Shown here: positions 8,669-16,631 of the stretch, piece after piece | How the letters are laid out: the number at the start of each line of letters is the position of its first letter | Position numbering within the stretch: the first letter of the stretch is position 1 | Assembly: GCA_020638695.1 (NCBI GenBank) | Contig: JACKIB010000003.1 | Span: 62,001-126,000 of the forward strand | Source of the DNA: Planctomycetota bacterium | Lineage (GTDB): Bacteria; Planctomycetota; UBA1135; UBA2386 | Reading direction: 5' to 3' | DNA length: 64,000 bases | Program-made: the position numbers and the translations under genes | The notes under the pieces: generated by a model | The model's database searches: none | Told to the model about the DNA's origin: nothing | Seen by the model: only the letters and a program-made list of their open reading frames with translations

Positions 8669-9736
8669 TCACGGCCAGCGCACGGTCGCGCCGACGACCA
8701 GGCGAACAGTGCCGTTCGCACATCTCCGCCATGCTCCATCGCCCACGGAGGTGACCAAGCGGGCACTCCAGTCCTGGCCGAACTCTCCCGGTACGGCGGC
8801 CCCCGCGTAATCGGGATCGACGCGAAACAGGGGAACGTGCCGCTGCTGCTGCCCGTCGTCGAGCAGCAGTGCGTGCGACTGCAGGCGCCCCTCGTGGTGT
8901 TCGACGCGGGAGAGGTCCCGCAGCGGGATGCGAACGAACGCGTGGTGACTCGGGTCGCGGCGCGGGGCCACCACTTCGACTGCGGCGAGCACCCCCTCGA
9001 CCACTTCGAACCCGGCCTCCGCATCCAGCCAATCGGCCATGCCATCGGCGCGCACCTGGCACGGTCCCGGCGGTAGATCAGCGAACCGCACCTGACCTTG
9101 GCCATCCGTCTCGCCGAAGCGGCGGCCATGCCGGAGGACCTCACCACCGCGGCACACCACCACGGCGCGACCTCCCGTGACACAGGTGAGGCGCCGACCC
9201 ACCAAATGCACCCCGGTCGCGTCGCGGAGCGTCAGGCACAGCCCGCCAGCGCGCGCCAACCTGACGTCGATCCGCGCCTCGTTCCGCGCATTCGGATCGG
9301 GGCGCACGGTCACCGGCACGAAGCCATCGCTCTCGAGGATAAGGGAGCGCGGCGCGGCGCCATCGGTCGACTCGATGCGCAGCGCGCTGCCACGCAGCTC
9401 GAGGCGGCGCAGATCACCGTTCTGTCCGATCGCGCCGACGCTGCCGTGCAGCAGGGAACCATCCGGGCCGCGCACCACGAGATCGAGCACCGGGTTCGAA
9501 CGACGGGGATCGCCGGGTTGTTCGGTCGGCACGATCGCGCGGACCGTGCGCAACTCATCGGGCGCCGCGACCGCCATCGGCTCGGGCCGGTGTGCGGCAA
9601 CCGCGCGGAGATCGTCCGGCAGCGTGGTCGCCACGACCGCAGGGCTGGCGAGGGCAGTCGAGCAGTACGAAGCGAGCAGCAGGACCGGCACCGCCAGTCC
9701 TGCTGCCATGCTCGAGCGGGTGAACCGCATCGTCAT
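8669..9736 (-). CDS. Secreted protein of unknown function with Ig-like/carboxypeptidase-regulatory-like segments
   Basis: Not recognised by function. The 355-residue product starts MTMRFTRSSMAAGLAVPVLL, a signal peptide ending near ALASPA. The body is rich in beta-strand patterns; GGLCLTLRDATGVHLVGRRL, GETDGQGQVRFADLPPG and FVPVTVRPD resemble carboxypeptidase-regulatory-like or prealbumin-like folds found in planctomycete exoproteins. No catalytic motif is visible. The ATG at 9736 overlaps the stop of the upstream gene (TGATG), so the two are translationally coupled, and a third small secreted gene lies further upstream on the same strand. Likely envelope or surface-located. Confidence 0.7.
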   Translation of the reverse strand: MTMRFTRSSMAAGLAVPVLLLASYCSTALASPAVVATTLPDDLRAVAAHRPEPMAVAAPDELRTVRAIVPTEQPGDPRRSNPVLDLVVRGPDGSLLHGSVGAIGQNGDLRRLELRGSALRIESTDGAAPRSLILESDGFVPVTVRPDPNARNEARIDVRLARAGGLCLTLRDATGVHLVGRRLTCVTGGRAVVVCRGGEVLRHGRRFGETDGQGQVRFADLPPGPCQVRADGMADWLDAEAGFEVVEGVLAAVEVVAPRRDPSHHAFVRIPLRDLSRVEHHEGRLQSHALLLDDGQQQRHVPLFRVDPDYAGAAVPGEFGQDWSARLVTSVGDGAWRRCANGTVRLVVGATVRWP

Positions 9737-10218
9737 CACTCGGGCTTCTTCGGCTGGATCTGGTCGCCCTTGCCGTCGAACGCCTTGACGTGGTCGTCCT
9801 TGATGTCGTAGTTGTCGGGATCCGACTTCTTGTCCTTGTCGGTACCCTTGAACTTGCCGCTGCACCAGTTCTTCAACGTGTAGCCCGGGGGGAAGTGGAG
9901 GTCCTCGGCGGTGCGCTTGGGTGCCTTGGTGTTCTCACCGGAAGTCTCGCCCCAGGTGAACCGAGGCGCGGCGTACAGCTTGAACGCGTCGTTGAGCTTC
10001 TTGCCGAGGCCGGCGGTGATGGCCGCAGCGTCGGCTCCGGGCGGCAGCGTCAAGACCACACGCTCGGTGTTGGTGCCATCCGAGACGTCCATGGTGAACT
10101 GCCAGTACTGATCCGTCATCGTCTGCGAGTTGCAGTTGACGTTGATCGTGACGGTCGACTGCGCCGCGGCGGGCACGGCCAACAAGAGGAGAGTGATAGT
10201 GCGGAAGGCGTGGAACAT
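9736..10218 (-). CDS. Small secreted protein, unknown function
   Basis: A 160-residue protein with a clear signal peptide (FRTITLLLLAVPAAAQS) and a lysine- and aspartate-rich C-terminus (KGTDKDKKSDPDNYDIKDDH). No family recognised. It is middle in a three-gene minus-strand run of secreted proteins. The upstream gene at 10296-10790 has the same layout: signal peptide, beta-strand body, short helical segment and polar tail containing a D-D/P-K-V-like motif. The two may be distant paralogues. The ATG at 10218 is preferred because it starts at the signal peptide; an earlier start at 10299 would overlap the preceding gene and add an unlikely extension. Confidence 0.72.
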   Translation of the reverse strand: MFHAFRTITLLLLAVPAAAQSTVTINVNCNSQTMTDQYWQFTMDVSDGTNTERVVLTLPPGADAAAITAGLGKKLNDAFKLYAAPRFTWGETSGENTKAPKRTAEDLHFPPGYTLKNWCSGKFKGTDKDKKSDPDNYDIKDDHVKAFDGKGDQIQPKKPE

Positions 10219-10295
10219 GGGTTTGTAGGCTCGGGAAGTGGTTGGTGGGAAGGAATGGGTCATCGGGCAGGAGCAGTAGTCGCGTGATCCGTGAC

Positions 10296-10790
10296 TCACC
10301 GCCCGTCAGGACCGTCGACGTATTGGGTGGTCGAGGGTCCGTTGCTGGCCTTGACCTTGTTCACCTTCGGATCGTCCACCGTGCCCGGGTTGTTCGCCCG
10401 CGGTGTGTTGCTGACGTAGACCGTGGCGCCGTGGGTGCTGCACACGTCCAGCGCGTCTTGGCCGAGCATCCCGGCTTCGATCAAGCAGGTGCGGAAGTCG
10501 CGCGCGATGCGCAACGCCACTTCGTGCCGCGTCATCTCCCGCGAACGCAGCGTCCACTTCGACTTGAGCACCACCTTCTTGCCGTCCCGACCCTCGTAGT
10601 TGATCTCGAGGTCGATGTTCAGCTCGTCGCCGTTGTCGGCCCACTCGAGGGGGTCGCGCTCATCGCCGAACTGACCGGGCTTGGTGTGGATCGCGGACCG
10701 ACCTCCAACGTGGATCGTGGTCATGTCCTGGGCCGCGATGGTCGCGGCAAAGAGGAGAACGGGGCACAGCAGACGGAACAGGTTCTTCAT
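10296..10790 (-). CDS. Small secreted protein, unknown function
   Basis: A 164-residue protein with a signal peptide (LFRLLCPVLLFAATIAAQ), then MTTIHVGGRSAIHTKPG and a central region ELNIDLEINYEGRDGKKVVL. Two cysteines (in FRTCLIEAG and LDVCSTHG) could form one disulfide after export. It is the first gene of a minus-strand run of three secreted proteins, 77 bp upstream of the next start. No enzymatic motif or known domain was recognised. The start at 10790 is set by the signal peptide; the longer open frame upstream is antisense to the region before the acyl-CoA ligase and looks non-coding. Confidence 0.7.
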   Translation of the reverse strand: MKNLFRLLCPVLLFAATIAAQDMTTIHVGGRSAIHTKPGQFGDERDPLEWADNGDELNIDLEINYEGRDGKKVVLKSKWTLRSREMTRHEVALRIARDFRTCLIEAGMLGQDALDVCSTHGATVYVSNTPRANNPGTVDDPKVNKVKASNGPSTTQYVDGPDGR

Positions 10791-11018
10791 GGCTTGTCGG
10801 AGGGATGAGGAAGGTGCGGGCCGCACCCGCGCGCCCGCCCACCCCGTTGACGGAACCGGAGGGCGACAGCGGAGGCGTGTTTGCCAGTTCGGTCCTCGGG
10901 CCGTGGTGCAGCCGGCGGGCGCGATGTCGCGGTTGGCGCAGCGCGCGCGGTTCGCCTGGGGCGGGTGGGTGCGGTACGATCCGCGCCCGATCCCCCGCCG
11001 CCTCGCCTTCGCGCACCC

Positions 11019-12533
11019 GTGCCCGAAACCACCCCCAAAGCGTCGATCTGGGCCATTCTCGCCGACACCGCCGCACGCACTCCCGACGCCATCGCGACGT
11101 GCGATGCGTCGGGTGGTTCGTCGCGCACCTACCGTGAGTTGTTCGCTTCGATCCGCCGACGCGCCGGCCGGTTGCGCGAACTCGGTGTCGGTTCCGGCGA
11201 CCGCGTCGCACTGCTCGAAGGCAACCGCGAGAGCTTCCTCGAGCTGTACTTCGCCACCGCCGGGCTCGGCGCGATCCTGGTACCGCTGAACACCCGCCTC
11301 GCCGCCCCGGAGGTCCGCGAGGTACTGCGAGCCTGCGAGCCGAAGGTGCTGGTTCACGGCGACGAGTTCGCTTCTCCGAGCGAAACCTCGATCCCGTCAT
11401 TCGAGATCGCCCGGCTGGAGCCGTCGACCGACATCCCGTTCATCCCGGCGCCCGTCTCGCATGGCGACGTCGCGCAGCTCTACTTCACCAGCGGCACCAC
11501 CGGGACGCCCAAGGGCGTCATGCTCACCCACGGCAACGTGTGCCACCACTCCGCCGCGGCGATCCGCGAGTTGGAACTCGGTCCAACCGACGTTTGGGCG
11601 CACATCGCACCGATGTTCCACCTCGCCGACGCATGGGCGGTGTTCGCGATCACCCAGTGCGGCGGCCGCCACGTGATGCTGCCGCGCTTCGAACCACTCG
11701 ACGCCCTGCGTTGCCTCGCCGAGGACGGCATCACGATGACCAACCTGGTGCCGACCATGCTGCACCGCATGCTCGCCGAGCCGCAAGCCAGAATGCTCCG
11801 CTACCCGACGCTGCGTCGCCTGCTCAGCGGCGGGGCGCCGATCGCCCGGGCCACGGTCGAACACCTCCTCGATGTGTTCGGCTGCGACTACGCGCAGACC
11901 TACGGCATGACCGAAACCAGCCCGTACTTGACGCTGAGCCTGTTGCCCGCGCACCTCCAGGCGCTTCCCGCCGCCGAACAGCTACCCTTCAAGTGCAAGA
12001 CCGGCCGGCCGTTCCACGGGGTCGAGCTGCGGGTGGTCGACGAGCACGGGCAGGCGGTGCCAGCCGACGGGGCCAGCGTCGGGGAAATCCAGGTACGCGG
12101 CCCCACCGTGACGCCGGGCTACTGGAACGACGCCCGCGCGACCACTGCGGCGTTCACCGACGGCTGGCTGCACACCGGCGATCTGGCGAACCACGATGCC
12201 GAGGGCTTCGTCGACATCGTCGACCGCAAGAAGGACGTGATCCTCAGCGGCGGCGAGACGATCTACAGCATCGAGATCGAGAAGGCGCTGCACGGCCATC
12301 CCGCGGTCGCCGAGGCGGCGGTGTTCGGCGTCCCCGACGCGGAGTGGGGTGAGGTTGTCGCCGCCGTCGTGGTGCTCCGCGACGTCACCGCACCACCGGG
12401 TGCCGCGCAACTGATCGAGTTCTGCCGCACCAGGCTGGCCGGGTTCAAGGTCCCGCGTCGGCTGCGCTTCGCCGAAGCATTGCCGCGTACCGGCTCGGGC
12501 AAGATCGCCAAACGAATGCTGCGGGACGGGTGA
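11019..12533 (+). CDS. Long-chain-fatty-acid-type acyl-CoA ligase (AMP-binding)
   Basis: This 504-residue ANL-superfamily enzyme activates a carboxylic acid through an acyl-adenylate and loads it on CoA. Motifs in order: LYFTSGTTGTPKGVMLTHGN (P-loop-like A3, from residue 154), YAQTYGMTETSPYL (A5), GWLHTGDLANHDAEGFVDIV (A7), DRKKDVILSGGETIYSIEIE (A8), and the C-terminal lysine in RTGSGKIAKRML (A10). Length and A8 wording fit medium- or long-chain FadD-like ligases rather than acetyl-CoA synthetase. The GTG at 11019 is preferred because residues after it begin the family alignment; the frame is open about 46 codons upstream. The next gene begins 3 bp after the stop, so they are probably one operon. 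Confidence 0.93.
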   Translation: MPETTPKASIWAILADTAARTPDAIATCDASGGSSRTYRELFASIRRRAGRLRELGVGSGDRVALLEGNRESFLELYFATAGLGAILVPLNTRLAAPEVREVLRACEPKVLVHGDEFASPSETSIPSFEIARLEPSTDIPFIPAPVSHGDVAQLYFTSGTTGTPKGVMLTHGNVCHHSAAAIRELELGPTDVWAHIAPMFHLADAWAVFAITQCGGRHVMLPRFEPLDALRCLAEDGITMTNLVPTMLHRMLAEPQARMLRYPTLRRLLSGGAPIARATVEHLLDVFGCDYAQTYGMTETSPYLTLSLLPAHLQALPAAEQLPFKCKTGRPFHGVELRVVDEHGQAVPADGASVGEIQVRGPTVTPGYWNDARATTAAFTDGWLHTGDLANHDAEGFVDIVDRKKDVILSGGETIYSIEIEKALHGHPAVAEAAVFGVPDAEWGEVVAAVVVLRDVTAPPGAAQLIEFCRTRLAGFKVPRRLRFAEALPRTGSGKIAKRMLRDG

Positions 12534-12536
12534 CGC

Positions 12537-13631
12537 ATGCCTTCGACCGACGCGGTCCCGAGTCCCGGCGGGCGGGAACCACCCGAGGTCGTGGTTCTCG
12601 GCGGACGTGGCCACCTCGGGTCGCGGATCGCCGCGACTCTCACCGCGGCGGGAGTCCACTGCTCGATCGCGGGGCGCACGGGTCCACTCACGGTCGATCT
12701 CCGCGATCCGCGGACCCTCGACGCACTCCCGCGGCGCGCTCTGGTGATCAACGCCACGGACACGTTCACGACGCCACCCGACGGACTCTACGAACACGCG
12801 CTACACCACGGACTGCTGGTGCTCGAGACGGCCGCCGACGTCACGGCGTACGAGCGGCTGCGCGCACGGCGCCGGCAACTCGCGAGCCACGCTGCAACGG
12901 AGGTTAGCGGTGCGGTGGTGGCGGGTGCCGGGGTGTTCCCGGGCCTGAGCAACCTGCTGGGCGCGCACGCCGTCCGACACACCCCGAACACCCGGATGCT
13001 GGTCGTCGTGGCCGAATGGTCGCTGCTGTCAGGTGCGGGCGGAGGCACCGTGGAGACGATGGTGCGGGCCCTGCGCGAGCCGGTGCGACGGATTTCACGG
13101 GGCGAAGAGGAACGGTCGCGACCGATCGGCGAGCGCTTGCAGATCGAGCGCCCCGGCAAGAACCGCGACGCCTACGAGATCCCTCTGCCCGAGCCGCTGA
13201 TGTTGCATGACAGCACGCGCGTGCCGACCACCCGGTTCTTTGCAGCCACCCATCCGGGACTGCCCCGCTGGGTCATGGGCTGCCTCAGCACAGTGACCGC
13301 GCGGCGCGTGGCCCGCGGTCCGAGCGCGTCGTTCCTCCCCCGCGTCGCGTTCCGCGGTCTGCGCTCGCTGGTGCTGCGCCGCCGCACCACCCCGGTCGCA
13401 TTGCGGGTCGGTGCCGGCCCGACTCGAGACTCCCTGCGGTGGTACTCACTCGAGTTCGCCGACGCGTTCGCCACGGCGGGCGCCGCCGCTGCGGCCGCGG
13501 CGCGACTCCTTCGCCGGCGTGCCTTCGAAGCTGACACTTCCGGCATCCACAACCTCGACGAGTTGTTGGAACTCGGCGACGTCCTCGAACTGCTCGGGGT
13601 CCCCATTCCCGAACCGCAGCGCTTGCCGTGA
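12537..13631 (+). CDS. Saccharopine-dehydrogenase-like NAD(P)-binding protein
   Basis: The 364-residue protein starts with a Rossmann fold (VVVLGGRGHLGSRIAATL, about 19-36), followed by VINATDTFTTPPDGLYEHAL and LVLETAADVTAYERL, the arrangement in saccharopine-dehydrogenase-like and trans-acting enoyl-reductase-like proteins. A conserved GAGVFPGLSNLLGAHAV block follows, as in family members from actinobacteria and planctomycetes. True lysine biosynthesis is unlikely; lipid or polyketide reduction is a plausible but unproven role, consistent with the acyl-CoA ligase immediately upstream (3-bp gap). The ATG at 12537 gives the Rossmann motif its usual position near the N-terminus. Confidence 0.8.
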   Translation: MPSTDAVPSPGGREPPEVVVLGGRGHLGSRIAATLTAAGVHCSIAGRTGPLTVDLRDPRTLDALPRRALVINATDTFTTPPDGLYEHALHHGLLVLETAADVTAYERLRARRRQLASHAATEVSGAVVAGAGVFPGLSNLLGAHAVRHTPNTRMLVVVAEWSLLSGAGGGTVETMVRALREPVRRISRGEEERSRPIGERLQIERPGKNRDAYEIPLPEPLMLHDSTRVPTTRFFAATHPGLPRWVMGCLSTVTARRVARGPSASFLPRVAFRGLRSLVLRRRTTPVALRVGAGPTRDSLRWYSLEFADAFATAGAAAAAAARLLRRRAFEADTSGIHNLDELLELGDVLELLGVPIPEPQRLP

Positions 13632-13638
13632 GGGCACC

Positions 13639-13755
13639 GGGAGCGTGCGCCACGGGACGGCGATGAATCCGTGGGGTTTCGGCGCAGGTCGCCGCCCGTG
13701 AACGCAGACGAACCCGTGGTTTCGGCGAGGCTTCCGGGGGTGACAGGTGTGGACC
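13639..13755 (+). repeat. Diverged copy of repeat family A
   Basis: Between the saccharopine-dehydrogenase-like gene and the next convergent gene, the sequence carries a left end resembling the family-A terminus (GAGCGTGCGCCAC), then TTTCGGCGCAGGTCGCCGCC and GTTTCGGCGAGGCTTCCGGG. These match the interior of the full copy at 53314-53485 in order and orientation. The right terminus is missing or has been replaced by the esterase gene end. It does not appear to encode protein. Confidence 0.7.
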
Positions 13756-15744
13756 TCAGCGCCGCATCGACAGCGCCGCCTCGGCGAACGCCTGGCCGAT
13801 CCGCGCCATGGTCTTGGCGCACCCGAGGTAGTGGTATCCCGCGTTGGAGGCACCCCGCGCGAGCGTCGCGGCATCACCGGGCAGCAAGGTCTCGGCGCGG
13901 AACTTCGCCAGGTACTGCTTCTGCTCGTCGGGCGTCATCGTACCGTCGCGGTTCGGGGTGTCCCGGTGCCGGTTGCGCAGCATGCGCTGCATGCGGTTTA
14001 CCTTGTCCATCCGCTCGACGATCGCCGCGAGCCGAACGTCCCAGTACGGTGCGGTCTGCACGGCCACCACGTTGCCGCGGAACTCGGGCAACTCGGCGGG
14101 CTGGGCCATGGCGGCGCGGAACGCGGCGTTCACCTTGGTGTGCCGGCCCTTGGGGTCGAGCTCGCCGCCGACCCCCATCACGCCGATGACGAACGGGAGC
14201 CCCGGCGCGCCGAGGTCCTTGCGCACATCGCGGATCAGGTGCGCCAGACACGTCGAATATGCGGCGTAGCCACCCGGTTTGTCGCGCTGCGGGTAGGTGC
14301 CGGAGTCGACCATGTCGTTCCAGCCCTGGAACCAGACGAATCCGCGCAGCTCGTAGCCGAGCTTCGGGTCGTAGCTCGGGCACACCCGCTCGGGGTTCGC
14401 CAGCACGCGCTTCACGTGCTCGATCACACTGCGATAGTAGCGACCCGTTGCCGCGACCTTGTCGGCCTTGATCTTGGCGACGTCCTTGTGCTGCGTCTCC
14501 ATCCGCGCCAGCACCTTGGGGTCCCAGGGATAGGCGCCGGCGGACGGAGGGCGGAAGTCGGTGTGCAGGGACTTGCCGCCCCACGCGCACTTGATCAACA
14601 GGATCGGACCCGGGTGAGCCTTCGCGATCCGCAGCCCGAAGGTCAACTCCGGACCGATTTTCCCGCCGTCCTTCGCCGGGTCCTGGCGCGCACCGTAGCC
14701 GGTCGTCAACTTGCCAACCGCGACGGCGTCGCCCTTGCGCCCGGCGGTCAGGTACGAGATCCACACCCGATCGCACACTCGCGGCTTGCCGTCCGGCCCG
14801 CGGATCTCCGCAAGCAGCGGCGCGGTCGCAGGATCGTCCCCGAGGTAGTCGAGGGTCTGGACCTTGGCGTGGCCTTGCATGTTCGACTGTCCACAAAGGA
14901 CGTAGACCGCCAGCTTGTGCGCTGTGTCCTCCCGCTTCGCGGGCCGCACCGCGGCCTTCGGTTGCCCGACCAGGCGGATGTCGCGCAGCGTGAACGTCAG
15001 ATCGCTGACGGTCTGCCCGTCGACTTGCACCACCTCGTGGATCCGCTCGGGGATCAGGAACCCGTCGACCTCGCGGTGGCGGATCTCCACGGTGCCGCGG
15101 CTGCGCTCCATGCGGAACGTGTCGCCGACGTGAACCAGCCGACCGCCGATCTCCTGGTGCCGGATCGCCTTCTTCATCGGCCCGACCAGCCGGCCCACCA
15201 ACGAGCCCGCACGGTCGAACAGCAGCGCCTGCACGGGACGACCCGGCTCGCCCTTGGCTTCGAGGATGGTCCCGTTGGCGCGCCGGTGTCCGGTGACCTT
15301 GGTACCTGCGAGCTGCGCGAGCAAGCCGTCCGGACGCAGCTCGCGGGTGAAGAAGTCCGCGTTCCAACCGCGCCGCAGCAACGCGGTCGCCGCGTCGGCG
15401 TCTTCCCACTCCAGGCGCCCGAGCGGCAGTTCGGCCGCGTCCCACCGCAGCTTGCCACGGGTCGTCCAGGTGCCGGTCATGCCACCCTGCGAGCGCACCT
15501 CGACGGTACACGTGAAGTGGCGCACGCCCGCCCGGCCGAGGTGGTAGCAGCGCCGCTGCCACGCATCGACGGTCTCCCGCGCGATCGCGTCGAGTACCAC
15601 GGGGCGCGGTGGCGCGGGAATCTGCGGCTTGTCGGGCTCGCCGTCCCCTTGCTTGGCTTGGCTGGGGAGTGAAACCGCGCAGGCGATCGACACCGCGCAC
15701 AGCGCGAACCGGACGACACGGGGGATTGTGCGTGAGGCGAGCAT
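13756..15744 (-). CDS. Secreted SASA-domain carbohydrate esterase (sialate-acetylesterase / CE6-like)
   Basis: The 662-residue protein has a signal peptide (VVRFALCAVSIACAVSLPSQ), an N-terminal beta-rich region of about 250 residues without a recognised family, and a C-terminal SASA domain (about 278-660). The nucleophile is S287 in YVLCGQSNMQGHA. Further family blocks are LLIKCAWGGKSLHTDFRPP, GFVWFQGWNDMVDSGTY and the terminal GYHYLGCAKTMARIGQAFAE, which supplies the histidine. Members deacetylate plant or algal polysaccharides or sialic acids extracellularly. The ATG at 15744 sits at the signal peptide; upstream codons overlap the GNAT gene region and were excluded. A repeat-family-A remnant lies just beyond its stop. 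Confidence 0.9.
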   Translation of the reverse strand: MLASRTIPRVVRFALCAVSIACAVSLPSQAKQGDGEPDKPQIPAPPRPVVLDAIARETVDAWQRRCYHLGRAGVRHFTCTVEVRSQGGMTGTWTTRGKLRWDAAELPLGRLEWEDADAATALLRRGWNADFFTRELRPDGLLAQLAGTKVTGHRRANGTILEAKGEPGRPVQALLFDRAGSLVGRLVGPMKKAIRHQEIGGRLVHVGDTFRMERSRGTVEIRHREVDGFLIPERIHEVVQVDGQTVSDLTFTLRDIRLVGQPKAAVRPAKREDTAHKLAVYVLCGQSNMQGHAKVQTLDYLGDDPATAPLLAEIRGPDGKPRVCDRVWISYLTAGRKGDAVAVGKLTTGYGARQDPAKDGGKIGPELTFGLRIAKAHPGPILLIKCAWGGKSLHTDFRPPSAGAYPWDPKVLARMETQHKDVAKIKADKVAATGRYYRSVIEHVKRVLANPERVCPSYDPKLGYELRGFVWFQGWNDMVDSGTYPQRDKPGGYAAYSTCLAHLIRDVRKDLGAPGLPFVIGVMGVGGELDPKGRHTKVNAAFRAAMAQPAELPEFRGNVVAVQTAPYWDVRLAAIVERMDKVNRMQRMLRNRHRDTPNRDGTMTPDEQKQYLAKFRAETLLPGDAATLARGASNAGYHYLGCAKTMARIGQAFAEAALSMRR

Positions 15745-15800
15745 GGCGCGACTGTACGGCCACACGCCACGGTTGGCTGCAGGTTCGGCCCGAACGAGGC

Positions 15801-16340
15801 TCAGGATCCGGCCGGGGCCCCCAGGTCGCGGTAGTAGTAGGTCGTGCTGCACAAGCCGCCTTCCGGCAGCAGCGCGTAACCCGGAATCGACCCCACGCGG
15901 ACCCAGCCCAGCCGCTCGTACAGCCGTGCAGCGTCCCCGCCGGTGACCGCATCGAGCACCAACAACGACTTGCCGCAGTCGCGCGCGACGTCTTCCGCCG
16001 CGCGCATCAGCGCGGCCCCGAGTCCACGGCGCCGAACCCTACGGTGCACCAGCATCTTCGCCAGATCGGCGCGATGTGGCTGGTTCTCCGGTTGGGCGAG
16101 GATCAGCTGCACCGTGCCGCAAGGCCCCTGCTCGTCTTCGGCGAGCAACAACGCCCGTTCGCCGCGCTCCACGCCCGCCGCCACGTCGCGCCAGAACGCG
16201 ACGGCTCGGGCATGGGCCAACGGTGCCATGAAGCTCACCGAGGCGCCGCCGGCCACGCAGTCGAGCAGAATGTGGGCGAGGCCCTCGATCTGCGCGTCTC
16301 CGACGGTGTGCAGACGGCGCGGGAGTGGACAGTCGGTCAA
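15801..16340 (-). CDS. GNAT family N-acetyltransferase
   Basis: A 179-residue single-domain acetyltransferase. The acetyl-CoA pyrophosphate loop is visible as MLVHRRVRRRGLGAALMRA (about 96-114, with the R-R-G-x-G-A core), followed by LLVLDAVTGGDAARLYERLG and a final GLCSTTYYYRDLG, as in GNATs acting on small molecules or amino-acid-like substrates. Substrate unknown. The start is uncertain: the frame has a TGA 30 bp upstream, and the best candidate is TTG at 16340, giving MTDCPLPRRL; no ATG is available. The upstream side is a repeat-rich region (16357-16630). Confidence 0.85.
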   Translation of the reverse strand: MTDCPLPRRLHTVGDAQIEGLAHILLDCVAGGASVSFMAPLAHARAVAFWRDVAAGVERGERALLLAEDEQGPCGTVQLILAQPENQPHRADLAKMLVHRRVRRRGLGAALMRAAEDVARDCGKSLLVLDAVTGGDAARLYERLGWVRVGSIPGYALLPEGGLCSTTYYYRDLGAPAGS

Positions 16341-16356
16341 TTCAGCACCTGGGGTC

Positions 16357-16384
16357 CTGGCCCGGACCTTTCATGACCGAGCTG
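16357..16384 (+). repeat. End of repeat family B (single terminus)
   Basis: CTGGCCCGGACCTTTCATGA followed by CCGAGCTG matches the left terminus of the inverted-repeat element at 59803-59984 (CTAGCCCGGACTATTCATGA then CCGAGCTG) with three mismatches. Only one terminus is recognisable here. It abuts a GCT microsatellite and lies just upstream of the GNAT gene start on the opposite strand. Confidence 0.65.
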
Positions 16385-16407
16385 GCTGCTGCTGCTGCTG
16401 CTGCTGC
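16385..16407 (+). repeat. GCT trinucleotide microsatellite (seven full units)
   Basis: Seven exact GCT units plus a partial GC run from 16385 to 16407, immediately after the family-B terminus. The reverse strand would read (AGC)n. No convincing gene reads through it. Slipped-strand repeats of this kind can vary in length between strains. Confidence 0.85.
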
Positions 16408-16410
16408 GAC

Positions 16411-16630
16411 AGTCTTCGCGTACCGGCACGATCCGCGGCCCCTGCAGCCTATCGCGGCCAAGGCCGCACCCAAGGACTTGGGTGGGCGCGGCGCGGCGCG
16501 CCGCCATGAGGCCTGGGCCGCTTGCTTGCTGGAGCTTCTGGGGCCGCTGCATGCCAGCGAAGCAGCTGCCACGTGTCAGAGGAGGTACAGGCGAGTCTTC
16601 GCGTACCGGCACGATCCGCGGCCCCTGCAG
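16411..16630 (+). repeat. 37-bp perfect direct repeat, two copies 146 bp apart
   Basis: The 37-bp stretch beginning AGTCTTCGCGTACCGGCACG occurs identically at 16411-16447 and 16594-16630. The 146 bp between contain no recognised gene. The second copy ends two bases before the stop of the secreted-protein gene at 16632. The arrangement suggests a local duplication or the two ends of an excised or degraded element. Confidence 0.8.
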
Positions 16631-16631
16631 C

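Noticed and set aside
10881..11018. N-terminal extension of the acyl-CoA ligase to residue -46
   Set aside because: Arg/Ala-rich residues outside the family alignment; GTG 11019 gives the normal start.
13747..15672. A 641-codon plus-strand frame opposite the SASA esterase
   Set aside because: Composition typical of antisense shadow; the minus-strand protein has clear motifs and a signal peptide.
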